Below are positions 44,621 through 52,520 of a stretch of DNA of 64,000 nt, in pieces. The notes under the pieces were generated by a model. It was not told the origin of the DNA. It was given only the letters and a program-made list of their open reading frames with translations, and did not search any database. The translations under genes and the position numbers were made by a program. The stretch covers positions 1 through 64,000 of the forward strand of contig CAZYNU010000003.1 of assembly GCA_964648045.1 (NCBI GenBank), in the 5' to 3' direction. This DNA comes from JAGOUB01 sp964648045. GTDB lineage: Bacteria > Patescibacteriota > Gracilibacteria > Peribacterales > Peribacteraceae. Position 1 is the stretch's first letter. Each line of letters starts with the position of its first letter.

Positions 44621-44838
44621 GCGCGAACGGCCCGCGACGAGCCGTAATCGTCGCACCTGAAACCACACGCTCATAGATGTGAGCACTGGGAGGGGAGGCC
44701 ACCCGGCCTCCCCACCCTTCTCCTTCGAGTCCTGAGATCAGGATTGGGAGGAGGAGGGTGCAAAACCCTTCCCAACCAGAAACAACCCCGCAAGGGGCGG
44801 CCTGAATGGTGGCCGAATCCTCTCGAAAGGAGGACACC

Positions 44839-45276
44839 ATGTACGACCAGATCATCAGCGCCCTGCCCGAGATTCTCAAAGCCGCCGCAGGCGCGCTCCT
44901 GGCACTGGCCACCGCCGCCGTCCTGCAGGCCCTGAAGAAGCGCATCTACGGCGGCTGGAGCGTCGAGGTCAAGGTGGGCGGGGCGGTGTTGGACACCGAC
45001 CCCATCTCCGCCAAGGACGGCGAAGTGGTGTTGGAGTACGGCCGCCCGTGGTGGTGGGTCCTGCTGTTCGGCGGAGCACCGACGCTCCGCCACGAGCGCG
45101 AGGTGCGTCAATTGTTGCAGTCGGAGGTGACGCCCTTCGGCAACGTCACCGGCGACGTGCGGGACTTCACGAGCGTGGACGCCGACCGCCGCACGTTGGT
45201 CATCGCCCTGACGGAGGGCGCCAACTTCGCGGCGCGGCCCGCGCCGAAGCCCCCGGCCCCCAAGCCGGCCACCTGA
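44839..45276 (+). CDS. island gene 3: membrane-anchored small protein, 145 aa
   Basis: ATG follows GAAAGGAGG by 6 nt. One N-terminal membrane helix (about 10-33: LKAAAGALLALATAAVLQAL), then a beta-rich soluble domain (YGGWSVEVKVGGAVLDTDPI), and a Pro/Ala/Lys-rich tail. A longer frame starts at a GTG before the SD and is less likely. Family unknown. Confidence 0.72.
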   Translation: MYDQIISALPEILKAAAGALLALATAAVLQALKKRIYGGWSVEVKVGGAVLDTDPISAKDGEVVLEYGRPWWWVLLFGGAPTLRHEREVRQLLQSEVTPFGNVTGDVRDFTSVDADRRTLVIALTEGANFAARPAPKPPAPKPAT

Positions 45277-45360
45277 GCCCACGAGGGCACCCCGCCGCGC
45301 CGGGGAGACACCAACCATGCTCCGCGCGGGGAGCATGAAACAATAGGCTCGCCACGGGGC

Positions 45361-45460
45361 GAGCACACCGAGGGCCGGTCTTTACCGGCCGGCCCTCACC
45401 TTTCTCCTGGAGACCTTCACTTGGAGGTTTGCAGGAGGGAGGCATCAACGCCTGAACTCA
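45361..45460 (+). repeat. 100-nt direct repeat, copy A (leader of island gene 4)
   Basis: Every base matches 46045-46144. It contains a strong hairpin (GAGGGCCGGT...ACCGGCCGGCCCTC), a C/T tract (ACCTTTCTCC), a GGAGG-rich stretch and an AGGC/GCCT stem that could cover it. Weaker similarity continues upstream (hairpins with ATGCTCC/GGAGCAT and GCTCGCC/GGCGAGC). Confidence 0.92.
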
Positions 45461-45492
45461 AGAACAGACACTCAAGAAAAAGGCAAAAGAAT

Positions 45493-45963
45493 ATGCGATT
45501 CATCATCGTCAGCCAGTTCGGTGAAGACCAGGACCTCCGGTGCGCACTTTCGGCGGCAGGCCACATGGCCGAGGTCCGCACGCAGGCGTGGCAGTGCCAC
45601 GAACTGTGGGTCATCCCAGAGGTGATCGTCGTGATCGGGCAGTGCCTGCCCCGTTGTTTACGGCCGTCGTCGTGGGATCGCGGAACCGGCGACGACCTGG
45701 CCCGGCACCTGATCGGCCACGGTTGCCGTGTGGCGCGGCGCCTTTACCATAACCAGCTGCCGCTAGAGCAGCAGGGTCCCAAGCGCCCTCTGTCGGAGGC
45801 ACCGAATGAATGGTTGCGGCAAGCGTGGCAGCAGCAGGATGCTGACTGCAACCCGGTCGGAGCCGACGCTCTGGGCATCGGCTACATCCGGGCGCGGCTC
45901 CGTGAGCAGGTAGATCAGGAGGTCCAAGACCTTCTGGCCTTACTGGCGGCGCACCCCACGTAA
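45493..45963 (+). CDS. island gene 4: paralog A of a Rossmann-like small protein, 156 aa
   Basis: Start ATG 45493 (after AAAAAGGCAAAAGAAT) aligns with the start of its paralog. The alternating pattern MRFIIVSQFGED, AALSAAGH-type helix, VIVVIGQCLP suggests a flavodoxin or receiver-like alpha/beta fold. The conserved blocks CLRPSxWD, TGDxLARHLI and LYHNQLP are shared with gene 5. No catalytic signature is known to me. It has an AAGG-type SD. Confidence 0.75.
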   Translation: MRFIIVSQFGEDQDLRCALSAAGHMAEVRTQAWQCHELWVIPEVIVVIGQCLPRCLRPSSWDRGTGDDLARHLIGHGCRVARRLYHNQLPLEQQGPKRPLSEAPNEWLRQAWQQQDADCNPVGADALGIGYIRARLREQVDQEVQDLLALLAAHPT

Positions 45964-46044
45964 CATTCCCCACGCCGCCGCACCGGCGTCGACAACCATC
46001 CATGCTCCGTGCGGGGAGCATGCAACCATAGCTCGCCTTTAAGT

Positions 46045-46144
46045 GAGCACACCGAGGGCCGGTCTTTACCGGCCGGCCCTCACCTTTCTCCTGGAGACCT
46101 TCACTTGGAGGTTTGCAGGAGGGAGGCATCAACGCCTGAACTCA
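46045..46144 (+). repeat. 100-nt direct repeat, copy B (leader of island gene 5)
   Basis: Perfect copy of 45361-45460, 684 bp downstream, at the same distance class from the paralogous gene. A degenerate third version of the hairpin and C/T tract (ACACCGAGGGCTGGTC) follows gene 5 at about 46669-46715. Confidence 0.92.
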
Positions 46145-46172
46145 GAGACACACATTCAAGCGAGGAATAAGC

Positions 46173-46646
46173 ATGCATTTCGTCATCGTGACCCAATTTA
46201 GTGAAGACTGGGAACTCGGTTACGCACTGCGACAAGCCGGCCACACGGTCGAGGTCCGAACCGACCCTGCGCGCTGCTGGCAATTGTGGGCGATACCCGA
46301 GGCCGTCATCGTGATCGCCCAGTATTCGCCCGGCTGCCTCCGACCATCTTTATGGGACTGGGAAACCGGCGACGAGCTCGCACGGCATCTGATTGCCGAA
46401 GGCTGCCGCGTCGTGCGGTGCCTGTATCACAATCAGCTGCCTGTGGCCGACCAGGAGCCGCGACTGCCAGTGTCGGCCGCGCCGAACGAGTACCTGCGAA
46501 AGGCCTGGAAAGAGATGGAGGACCGATACAACGTCGTCGACGACGACGCCCTGGGCCTGGGCTACATCTGCCAGCGCAGCCGTGAGTATATCGACCAGGA
46601 GGTCGTGAAGCTCCTGGCGCTGATCGCGGCGGCGCCGACGGCGTAG
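46173..46646 (+). CDS. island gene 5: paralog B of a Rossmann-like small protein, 157 aa
   Basis: Tandem paralog of gene 4; by eye somewhat over half the residues match, including MxFxIVxQFxED, CLRPSxWD, TGDxLARHLI, LYHNQLP and DALGxGYI. An SD-like GAGGAA precedes ATG by 6-7 nt. Its leader is base-identical to that of gene 4 although the genes have diverged. Confidence 0.78.
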   Translation: MHFVIVTQFSEDWELGYALRQAGHTVEVRTDPARCWQLWAIPEAVIVIAQYSPGCLRPSLWDWETGDELARHLIAEGCRVVRCLYHNQLPVADQEPRLPVSAAPNEYLRKAWKEMEDRYNVVDDDALGLGYICQRSREYIDQEVVKLLALIAAAPTA

Positions 46647-46794
46647 AGGCACGTCCGCCTCGGCGAACACACCGAGGGCTGGTCTTCAGAGATCAGCCCC
46701 TCACTTTTTCCCTCTGATCACCTTCCGAGGAGAGCGCGTCTCTCTTGGGAAGGCGACCACCGGGTCGCCCGACCATCACTCAAGGAGAGCCACC

Positions 46795-47040
46795 ATGGCC
46801 CAGGACATTCTCCCGTACGTCAGCATCACCCCGGCCGCCCACGCGGCCTACCACGCCTTCGCGCAGCGCGTGGCGGCCGCCGTCATGGCCACCGGTCTCC
46901 GGCCGGACCAGATCCCGGAGGAAGAGGCCGAACTGGCCCCGGACGGGGGCCTCCGTGTCTATGTTGAATTGCCCCAGGGGAAGGGGCGCTTCGACTTCGT
47001 GATCCCCCAAGGACAATGGGCCTGGACCGATCGCAACTGA
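46795..47040 (+). CDS. island gene 6: small acidic protein, 81 aa
   Basis: ATG follows AAGGAGAG with good spacing. A soluble protein with a helical first half (AHAAYHAFAQRVAAAVMATG) and a beta-hairpin-like end (GLRVYVELPQGKGRFDFVIP). It ends the island and is followed by a terminator. No family recognised. Confidence 0.75.
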   Translation: MAQDILPYVSITPAAHAAYHAFAQRVAAAVMATGLRPDQIPEEEAELAPDGGLRVYVELPQGKGRFDFVIPQGQWAWTDRN

Positions 47041-47049
47041 TCAGGCCCC

Positions 47050-47076
47050 AACCGCTGGCACGCCAGCGGTTTTTTT
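47050..47076 (+). terminator. terminator of the small-gene island
   Basis: Perfect stem AACCGCTGGC/GCCAGCGGTT followed by five or more Ts. Confidence 0.92.
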
Positions 47077-47084
47077 GTGCGCAG

Positions 47085-47113
47085 CCTCAACACGGGGTTG
47101 CCCCCGTGTGAGG
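47085..47113. other. second strong hairpin after the island
   Basis: A 12-bp stem (CCTC plus ACACGGGG with CCCCGTGT plus GAGG, one bulged A) with a 4-nt loop, and a CCTGG/CCAGG dyad at about 47149-47162. The remaining sequence to 47303 shows no gene. Confidence 0.5.
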
Positions 47114-47303
47114 TGCCCGTGCGATCGTTGCGGCAGGTACGCTTGTCCCTGGAGCATCCAGGTGGGTGGCCGCGCCTCGACACCACGGTGCCAAGGGATT
47201 AAGCCTCCCGTAACAAGCTTTAGAGAAGAAACGTACCCGCGCTGACGCGTCGACGAGACCGATAGGGGACGATACCTTCCGACACGGAAACGCGGAAGCG
47301 AAA

Positions 47304-48413
47304 TCAGCGCTTTTTCACCTGGGCGTAGGCGGCCTCAATTTCGGCCGTCACGGCGGCGCGGAATCGTTCGCGCGAGAAGCGCTCGGCGTGGCGTCGAATG
47401 GCGGCGCGGTCAAATGTCTGCCCCTGAAATTCGGCAAAGGCAACAGCAAAGGCCTCCACGGTCTGTGCGTGCAGAAACACGCCCGTTTGGCCAGGCACCA
47501 ATGCATCCACCGAACCACCCTCGGCGTAGGCGATGGCAGGCGTGCCGCACGCCATGGCCTCGAGCAACACCAGTCCGGCGTCTTCCAATTGTGGGAAGAG
47601 AAACCCCTCGGCGCCGGCCACGAGCGCGGGCAGCTCGGCATCCGGCACATAGCCGAGAAAGCGCACCGTCGGGCCGGCCAGGGCCTTCAGGCGCTCCTCG
47701 TCTTTGCCCTTGCCGGCGATCCAGAGCGGGAACTTCAGTTCGTTGGCGGCGGCAATGAGCAAGTCGAAACGCTTGTAGGGCACGAAGCGGCCCATCGCGA
47801 AGAAGTACGGCTCGACGGCAGCGGCCGTGCGCAGCGGCGCGGCGAAGTAGCGGTCGGCCACGGGCGGCGGGATGATGACCGACTCGCGGCCGTAGATGCG
47901 CGCGATGCGCTCGGCGGTCTGCGAGGAATTGGCAATGAAACGATCGGTGCGGCGGGCGGAAGCCAAGTCCCAGGCGCGCAGCTTTTTAAGCTCGTATCGC
48001 AAGAGGGGGCGCAACACCTGAGGCACGCGGAAGTCTTGCAGGTATTGCTCTTCCATCTCCCAGGCGTAGCGCATGGGCGTGTGGCAGTAGCAAACGTGCA
48101 CGGAACCAGCAGGCGGGATGACGCCCTTACCCACGGCGTGGGATGAACTGAGCACTACGTCGTAGCCGGAGAGATCGATGCCCTCCATGACGGCCGGCAT
48201 GAACGGCAACAGTACTTGATGATTGCCCAATAGGCGGTACCAGCGCTGAAGGGGCGTGGTTCGGATGTCGGCGGAACTCAAAGCAGGCACACGCTCGGGG
48301 GCGGCGACCGTCGTAAAGATGGGCGCGGCGGGCCAGAGGGCAGAGAGCTCGGCAATGACGTGTTCGGCGCCGCCTGCGGTAGTAAGCCAGTCGGCAGTAA
48401 GGGCGAGATGCAT
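47304..48413 (-). CDS. glycosyltransferase, GT4 family
   Basis: Transfers a sugar from a nucleotide donor, probably onto a lipid or surface polysaccharide at the inner face of the membrane. The 369-aa GT-B fold protein begins MHLALTADWLTTAGGAEHV (glycine loop after strand 1), has FMAVGRF-type FFAMGRFVPYKRFDLLI at the domain junction and the donor-binding EDAGLVLLEAMACGTPAIAY (E-x7-E). The acceptor cannot be predicted. A TATGAT -10 lies 17 nt upstream, back to back with that of ftsQ. No SD site. Confidence 0.93.
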   Translation of the reverse strand: MHLALTADWLTTAGGAEHVIAELSALWPAAPIFTTVAAPERVPALSSADIRTTPLQRWYRLLGNHQVLLPFMPAVMEGIDLSGYDVVLSSSHAVGKGVIPPAGSVHVCYCHTPMRYAWEMEEQYLQDFRVPQVLRPLLRYELKKLRAWDLASARRTDRFIANSSQTAERIARIYGRESVIIPPPVADRYFAAPLRTAAAVEPYFFAMGRFVPYKRFDLLIAAANELKFPLWIAGKGKDEERLKALAGPTVRFLGYVPDAELPALVAGAEGFLFPQLEDAGLVLLEAMACGTPAIAYAEGGSVDALVPGQTGVFLHAQTVEAFAVAFAEFQGQTFDRAAIRRHAERFSRERFRAAVTAEIEAAYAQVKKR

Positions 48414-48498
48414 GGAGATGGTGTGGAGCCATCATACCCTGCCGGATGCAGGCCGAAACGCTGCCGCAAAAGACCGAGAAAGCCTATGATGCGCGGCG

Positions 48499-49407
48499 GT
48501 GCTGCTCTCGCCCCGACGAATCCCCAAACGGTTTAATAGACGCGTCTCACCCCAGACGAAGGCTTTACTGACCAAGCGACAAGGTCGCCAACGCGGATAC
48601 ATGATTGAACGTTGGCGGCGCGCCTGGTCGCGTTGGCGACGGCAATTACAGTGGTTACGGAAACCGCTTCTGCGAGCGATATGGATTGCCCTCATTGCCC
48701 TCATTCCACTGGCGGGCGTCATGGTCTTTTTCTCGCCAGCACTGCGTCTCAACTCCATCGGCATTGCCCGGTCCGACCTACGCATCGACATTCCCACCGT
48801 GCAACGTGCCCTCCAGCCGCTTATGGGCGAACGACTCTTTTTCGTGTCGTCACGCGCCGTGCAGGAGCGACTACAGGGAGCCGTGCCGGATCTGGCGGGC
48901 GTGACCATCTCGAAGCACTACCCCAATCGCCTCAGCGTCCAACTGTCGCTCGACCCCATCGTGGCACGACTACGCATTGAAAGCGCGGGCACCCCGGCCG
49001 CCAGCGGCGCCATCTTGAGCGACTACCTCACACGCAGCGGCATCTACGTGCAATACGCAGCGGCGCAAGTGCCGGGCGTTGAAAGCCTGCCGGAACTGGT
49101 GGTCGTCGATTGGTCGGCCCGCCCCAACGTTGGCACCAAGCCCTTCGACCCGCGCATCTTGGAACGATTACCAGAAGCTGAGCACGCCCTCAGTGAACAA
49201 TTTGGGCAGAAGGTGCAAACGCGCACCATCTTCGTGCGTGCACAGGAATTTCACCTGCAACTCAAAGAATTCGCCGTCTGGTTTGATCTTAAAAGCGAAC
49301 TCCAAGACCAACTGAAGCTCTACCGCATTTTCCTTCAGCGCGTTCCTCAAAAGGACGTGAAGGAGTACGTCGACCTGCGCCTGGCCGACCGCATCGTCTA
49401 TCGCTGA
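48499..49407 (+). CDS. ftsQ: FtsQ/DivIB-like cell-division protein (POTRA domain)
   Basis: Bitopic division protein. Of 302 aa, a very basic cytoplasmic tail (residues 1-58) precedes a membrane helix (about 62-83: WIALIALIPLAGVMVFFSPAL) and a POTRA-like domain (LRLNSIGIARSDLRIDIPTV, ending HYPNRLSVQLSLDPIVARL), then an FtsQ-type beta domain. The start GTG 48499 follows TATGAT by 8 nt. An internal ATG at 48601 would remove the basic tail but lacks a promoter. Next to D,D-carboxypeptidase and LysM-M23 genes, each apparently with its own promoter. Confidence 0.85.
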   Translation: MLLSPRRIPKRFNRRVSPQTKALLTKRQGRQRGYMIERWRRAWSRWRRQLQWLRKPLLRAIWIALIALIPLAGVMVFFSPALRLNSIGIARSDLRIDIPTVQRALQPLMGERLFFVSSRAVQERLQGAVPDLAGVTISKHYPNRLSVQLSLDPIVARLRIESAGTPAASGAILSDYLTRSGIYVQYAAAQVPGVESLPELVVVDWSARPNVGTKPFDPRILERLPEAEHALSEQFGQKVQTRTIFVRAQEFHLQLKEFAVWFDLKSELQDQLKLYRIFLQRVPQKDVKEYVDLRLADRIVYR

Positions 49408-49452
49408 TTTTTCTCCCTCCCGTGACGGTCGCCCCCTATACTCGCCACTCCG

Positions 49453-50328
49453 ATGATCGAACCGCTACTCTCACTCCTGCTCTTCGGTGCCGTTCCCTTG
49501 CATGGCCTGGCGCCTGCCGATGCCGCCGGCCGTCCTGCCGTGACCATTGCCGTGCCCGTACCCTCGCCGCTCTCACCCGAGCCGACCACCATCTCGCTCG
49601 CACGTCGACTCTCGGCCAGCGGAGCGGTGATACTCGATTTGGATAGTGCCCAGCTGCTTTACAGTTCGGGCCCGAAAGAGGTGCACGCCATGGCCAGTCT
49701 GACGAAGCTCATGACGGCCCTGCTCATCGTAGAGAATCATCGCCTGGACGAGTGGGTGACCATTCCTCCCGAGGTGAACACCGCCACCGGCAGCATGTTG
49801 CGTCTGCTTCCCGGCCAGCAATTGAAGGTGGGCGACTTGGTTTCCGGCCTACTGGTCCCCTCGGCCAACGACGCCGCCATTAGCCTGGCCGTGTACCACA
49901 GCGGCAGCGTCGGCGCCTTTGTGGAAGCCATGAACGCGCGCGCGAAAGAATTAGGATTGCGCGACACGCGCTTCGCCAATCCGACAGGCCTAGATGACGA
50001 TGACCACCGCTCGACGGCTCGTGATTTAGGCTGGCTCACGATGTACGTCCTCAGGCAGCCGGAGATCTTCAAGCGTATGGAGCTGACCGAAAGCCGCATC
50101 ACCACGCGCTCGGGCAGCATCTACACGTTGATTCACACCCACCAACTGCTGCGCCGAGACGGCTCGCCCATCATTGCGGGCAAAACGGGCACGACCGACC
50201 TGGCCAAAGAATGTCTCATTTCGATCGTGGAGGAAGGCGGGCGGCGAACCTTGGTGGTTCTCCTGCATTCCGACGACCGCTACGGAGATATGCAAACCAT
50301 TCTCGATGCCCTGCCAAAGACCAGATAA
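49453..50328 (+). CDS. dacA: D-alanyl-D-alanine carboxypeptidase (penicillin-binding protein, S11)
   Basis: Trims the terminal D-Ala of peptidoglycan stem peptides outside the membrane. The 291-aa protein has a signal peptide and all three active-site motifs: Ser82-Leu-Thr-Lys85, Ser137-Ala-Asn139 and Lys244-Thr-Gly246. It lacks the C-terminal domain and membrane anchor of larger PBP5-type enzymes. Start ATG is 10 nt after TATACT; no SD. Confidence 0.95.
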   Translation: MIEPLLSLLLFGAVPLHGLAPADAAGRPAVTIAVPVPSPLSPEPTTISLARRLSASGAVILDLDSAQLLYSSGPKEVHAMASLTKLMTALLIVENHRLDEWVTIPPEVNTATGSMLRLLPGQQLKVGDLVSGLLVPSANDAAISLAVYHSGSVGAFVEAMNARAKELGLRDTRFANPTGLDDDDHRSTARDLGWLTMYVLRQPEIFKRMELTESRITTRSGSIYTLIHTHQLLRRDGSPIIAGKTGTTDLAKECLISIVEEGGRRTLVVLLHSDDRYGDMQTILDALPKTR

Positions 50329-50416
50329 AGCGTTAAAGCATGTAATTCTAATCTGTCAAAAAATAGCGGGGCGAAGGCTGCCCGGAGCCCACTGGAACTG
50401 CTAAACTGTCGGCTCC

Positions 50417-51463
50417 GTGGCAGCTCCATCCATCCGTTGGCTCTCGATGCGCCTCCGCGTGCTGTGCGTAGCCACTTTCGTGGTGGGCTGTCTGCTGCCA
50501 CCCTACATTCCCTCCGAGGCATTGGGCAGCGGCGAGGCCGCCCCCAGCCTGGCCGACGCCAGCCAGTTACTCATGGTTGAGGATGGCTTCCTCATGAAAA
50601 CCTCACCGCTGACGCGCCACGAACAGCACCGGACCCTCTCGCAAGGAACAGTGGTGACGGTGCAGCCAGGGGAGACGATCGTCGATATTGCCAAGCGCGC
50701 GAAGATCGACCAAGAAACGATCCGCTTCGCCAACCGCCTTGGTCCGGACGATACGATCCAGCCAGGCATGGAACTGCTGCTGCTGCCAGTGGACGGCGTG
50801 CTACATATTGTGACGCGCGGACAAACACTGCCACGCATCGCCGAGCTATACGGCGTGGAAGCCAGTGCCATCGCGGACCAAAACAACATTCAAAACGGCT
50901 TCATCACAGCCGGGCAGCAACTGATCATCCCCGGCGGCCAGCCCATCTTCGGGCGAAGTACCGAGCTGGCCGGAATACCATCCATCACGCTGCCATCGCA
51001 GGCACGATCCTCATCTTCCAAACCAGGCTCACCTTCTAAGACCGTCAGCAAGCCTGCGCAAGACTTCACGGCAAACCCCACCGCCGGCCTCTTACAGTGG
51101 CCCTGCGAGAGTTGCGCCATTACCCAGTACTTCCACGAGGGTCACTACGCGCTCGACATCGCTAAATCGGGCGGCGGCAATATCTTCGCCGCCGAAGACG
51201 GCACAGTCACAGAAGCCGAAAACGACGGCGGCTGGCATGGCGGCTATGGCAACGTCGTGCAGATCGATCACGGCAACGGCAAAACCACACTCTACGCGCA
51301 CAACAAAGAAGTCTACGTAAAGGTAGGAGACAGCGTGAAGCGCGGGCAGGTGATTGCATACATGGGCAATACCGGACGCGTCTACGGCGTGACCGGCATC
51401 CACGTCCACTTTGAAGTGCGCGACAACGGCGTTAAACGAAACCCGCTGCTCTACCTGCAGTGA
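50417..51463 (+). CDS. exported LysM-M23 peptidoglycan hydrolase
   Basis: A 348-aa protein with an N-terminal signal or anchor (RLRVLCVATFVVGCLLPPYI) and two LysM modules for glycan binding (about 78-122 and 128-173: VTRGQTLPRIAELYGVEASA). A Ser/Pro/Lys linker leads to an M23 domain with a catalytic HYALDIA block and HVHFEV. The CESC pair just before M23 may form a disulfide. Start GTG 50417 is 9 nt after TAAACT. It is a second M23 enzyme, distinct from the coiled-coil one at 38.9 kb. Confidence 0.93.
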   Translation: MAAPSIRWLSMRLRVLCVATFVVGCLLPPYIPSEALGSGEAAPSLADASQLLMVEDGFLMKTSPLTRHEQHRTLSQGTVVTVQPGETIVDIAKRAKIDQETIRFANRLGPDDTIQPGMELLLLPVDGVLHIVTRGQTLPRIAELYGVEASAIADQNNIQNGFITAGQQLIIPGGQPIFGRSTELAGIPSITLPSQARSSSSKPGSPSKTVSKPAQDFTANPTAGLLQWPCESCAITQYFHEGHYALDIAKSGGGNIFAAEDGTVTEAENDGGWHGGYGNVVQIDHGNGKTTLYAHNKEVYVKVGDSVKRGQVIAYMGNTGRVYGVTGIHVHFEVRDNGVKRNPLLYLQ

Positions 51464-51539
51464 TCAAGGGTTGATCCTCAGGAATTTGCATAATTCTACA
51501 ATTGTGTTTTAGTGTGTTTTTTGCTAGAATAAACAAGAC

Positions 51540-51668
51540 ATGTCCGTGACCACACACACCTCCTCCAACCGTTCCACTGCCTGGAAGGAATTAGCCCTCC
51601 CGGCCGTGCTTTGGCTGCTTTTGGCGGTTTCACTCTCGTACGTCGCCGCCCTGATCAGCGGCCAGTAA
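51540..51668 (+). CDS. 42-aa small membrane protein
   Basis: A short frame with a clear promoter (TTGTGT, 17 bp, TAGAAT at 51525-51530) ending 9 nt before ATG, so nearly leaderless like the core genes. The protein is MSVTTHTSSNRSTAWKEL followed by one hydrophobic helix (LPAVLWLLLAVSLSYVAALI) and ends SGQ. A weak hairpin (GCTGG/CCAGC) follows. It could be a small envelope or regulatory peptide; no family known. Confidence 0.7.
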   Translation: MSVTTHTSSNRSTAWKELALPAVLWLLLAVSLSYVAALISGQ

Positions 51669-51763
51669 CGTGCGCTCCGGTTGGATTGCGTCAAAGTCGC
51701 CGAGCTGGTAGGTTTTCCCAGCCTTCTTGCGTATGCGGGCAGCGATCTTTCTTGGGACATCCA

Positions 51764-51783
51764 TGGAGCCATAGCTCAGCTGG
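51764..51783 (+). repeat. copy of the tRNA-Asp 5' end, 116 bp upstream of the gene
   Basis: TGGAGCCATAGCTCAGCTGG is identical to 51880-51899, the first 19 nt of tRNA-Asp plus one flanking base. It stops in the D-loop at GCTGG, exactly like the tRNA-Trp copy, and is followed by CC, a GCCCC/GGGGC hairpin (51788-51818) and an A7 tract (51824-51830). Confidence 0.85.
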
Positions 51784-51880
51784 CCTAGCCCCGCCCTGAG
51801 CCAGAGCGAAGAAGGGGCGTCATTAAAAAAAGCGCGCCGGCGCTCGCCGTTCCTTCTCCCATCACAGCAACCACATCTGT

Positions 51881-51957
51881 GGAGCCATAGCTCAGCTGGT
51901 TAGAGCGCTTCCCTGTCACGGAAGAGGTCGCGGGTTCGAATCCCGTTGGCTCCGCCA
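51881..51957 (+). tRNA. trnD: tRNA-Asp (anticodon GTC)
   Basis: A 77-nt cloverleaf: acceptor GGAGCCA/TGGCTCC, D-arm GCTC/GAGC, anticodon loop CTGTCAC closed by CTTCC/GGAAG, T-arm GCGGG-TTCGAAT-CCCGT, and encoded CCA. Confidence 0.97.
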
Positions 51958-52055
51958 TTCTTGCCCCGCCCGTCGCCGCGTGGGGCTTGTTGGAGGTGCC
52001 GCTTATGAAACGGAAACAGCCCTTCAGGGGCGCTATCATGCCGTATGTAACTCAT

Positions 52056-52085
52056 AAAAAGGGCCTGAGCATCGTGCTCAGACCC
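52056..52085 (-). terminator. terminator of the 84-aa cassette gene
   Basis: Stem GGGTCTGAGCA/TGCTCAGGCCC on the minus strand with five Ts; a TTTTT also follows on the + strand, so it may serve tRNA-Asp as well. Confidence 0.85.
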
Positions 52086-52101
52086 CGATTTTTCCACCTT
52101 G

Positions 52102-52356
52102 TTAGGTCGCGATGATCGCGAAGTTCTCCGTCTGTCCGGAGAGAAGACTGCGGACACTAAGCCCGTACCCGCCCTTGGCGGGCGTCCATGGGCCGCAGCC
52201 CGTATGAACCACCCGACCGTCCTGGGTCACCTGCACAGCATGGGAGCTTTCGCCGCCTGACCATGCCGACAGATCAATGGAGATCGGGATTCCGGCCTTC
52301 ACATCGTAGGCCCGACGATCGGGACGGATGCTCGAGCCGTTCTGCTGGACGTACAT
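52102..52356 (-). CDS. small orphan protein, 84 aa (hairpin-leader cassette 4)
   Basis: ATG 52356 follows GAAGGCAGTGAGGT, a weak SD region. The protein is soluble and beta-rich (IPISIDLSAWSGGESSHAVQ, then VTQDGRVVHTG) with no membrane segment. It is a single-gene unit with an AT-rich promoter, a ~130-nt leader with three hairpins, and a terminator. It reads toward tRNA-Asp. No family recognised. Confidence 0.75.
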   Translation of the reverse strand: MYVQQNGSSIRPDRRAYDVKAGIPISIDLSAWSGGESSHAVQVTQDGRVVHTGCGPWTPAKGGYGLSVRSLLSGQTENFAIIAT

Positions 52357-52404
52357 ACCTCACTGCCTTCTCGAACGAGAAACGCTTGTCACAAGGAGTG
52401 CTCT

Positions 52405-52450
52405 CACTCCACGCAACTCGTAACCGTCTGATTGCGAGTTGCGTGGAGTG
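52405..52450 (-). promoter_or_regulatory. perfect 16-bp hairpin in the leader of cassette 4
   Basis: Arms CACTCCACGCAACTCG and CGAGTTGCGTGGAGTG with a 14-nt loop, between the 5'-terminal hairpin and the start codon. No T run follows, so it is not a terminator. Confidence 0.8.
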
Positions 52451-52470
52451 GTTGCTGGAAAAGAACATGC

Positions 52471-52520
52471 GGACACCGTGTCCATTAAATAATTTATACA
52501 TCATATTTTAATTATGTCAA
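52471..52520 (-). promoter_or_regulatory. AT-rich promoter with 5'-terminal hairpin (cassette 4)
   Basis: Minus-strand TTGACA (52520-52515), 16-bp spacer, TATAAA (52498-52493), then 9 nt, then hairpin GGACA-CCG/CGG-TGTCC at 52483-52471. Confidence 0.7.

Noticed and set aside
45421..45492. A TTG-started N-terminal extension of island gene 4
   Set aside because: It lies in the perfect leader repeat, which has no matching extension in gene 5, and the paralogs align from the ATG.
43441..47303. Integrase or transposase driving the small-gene island
   Set aside because: No frame in or around the island shows recombinase motifs, so mobility is not supported by gene content.
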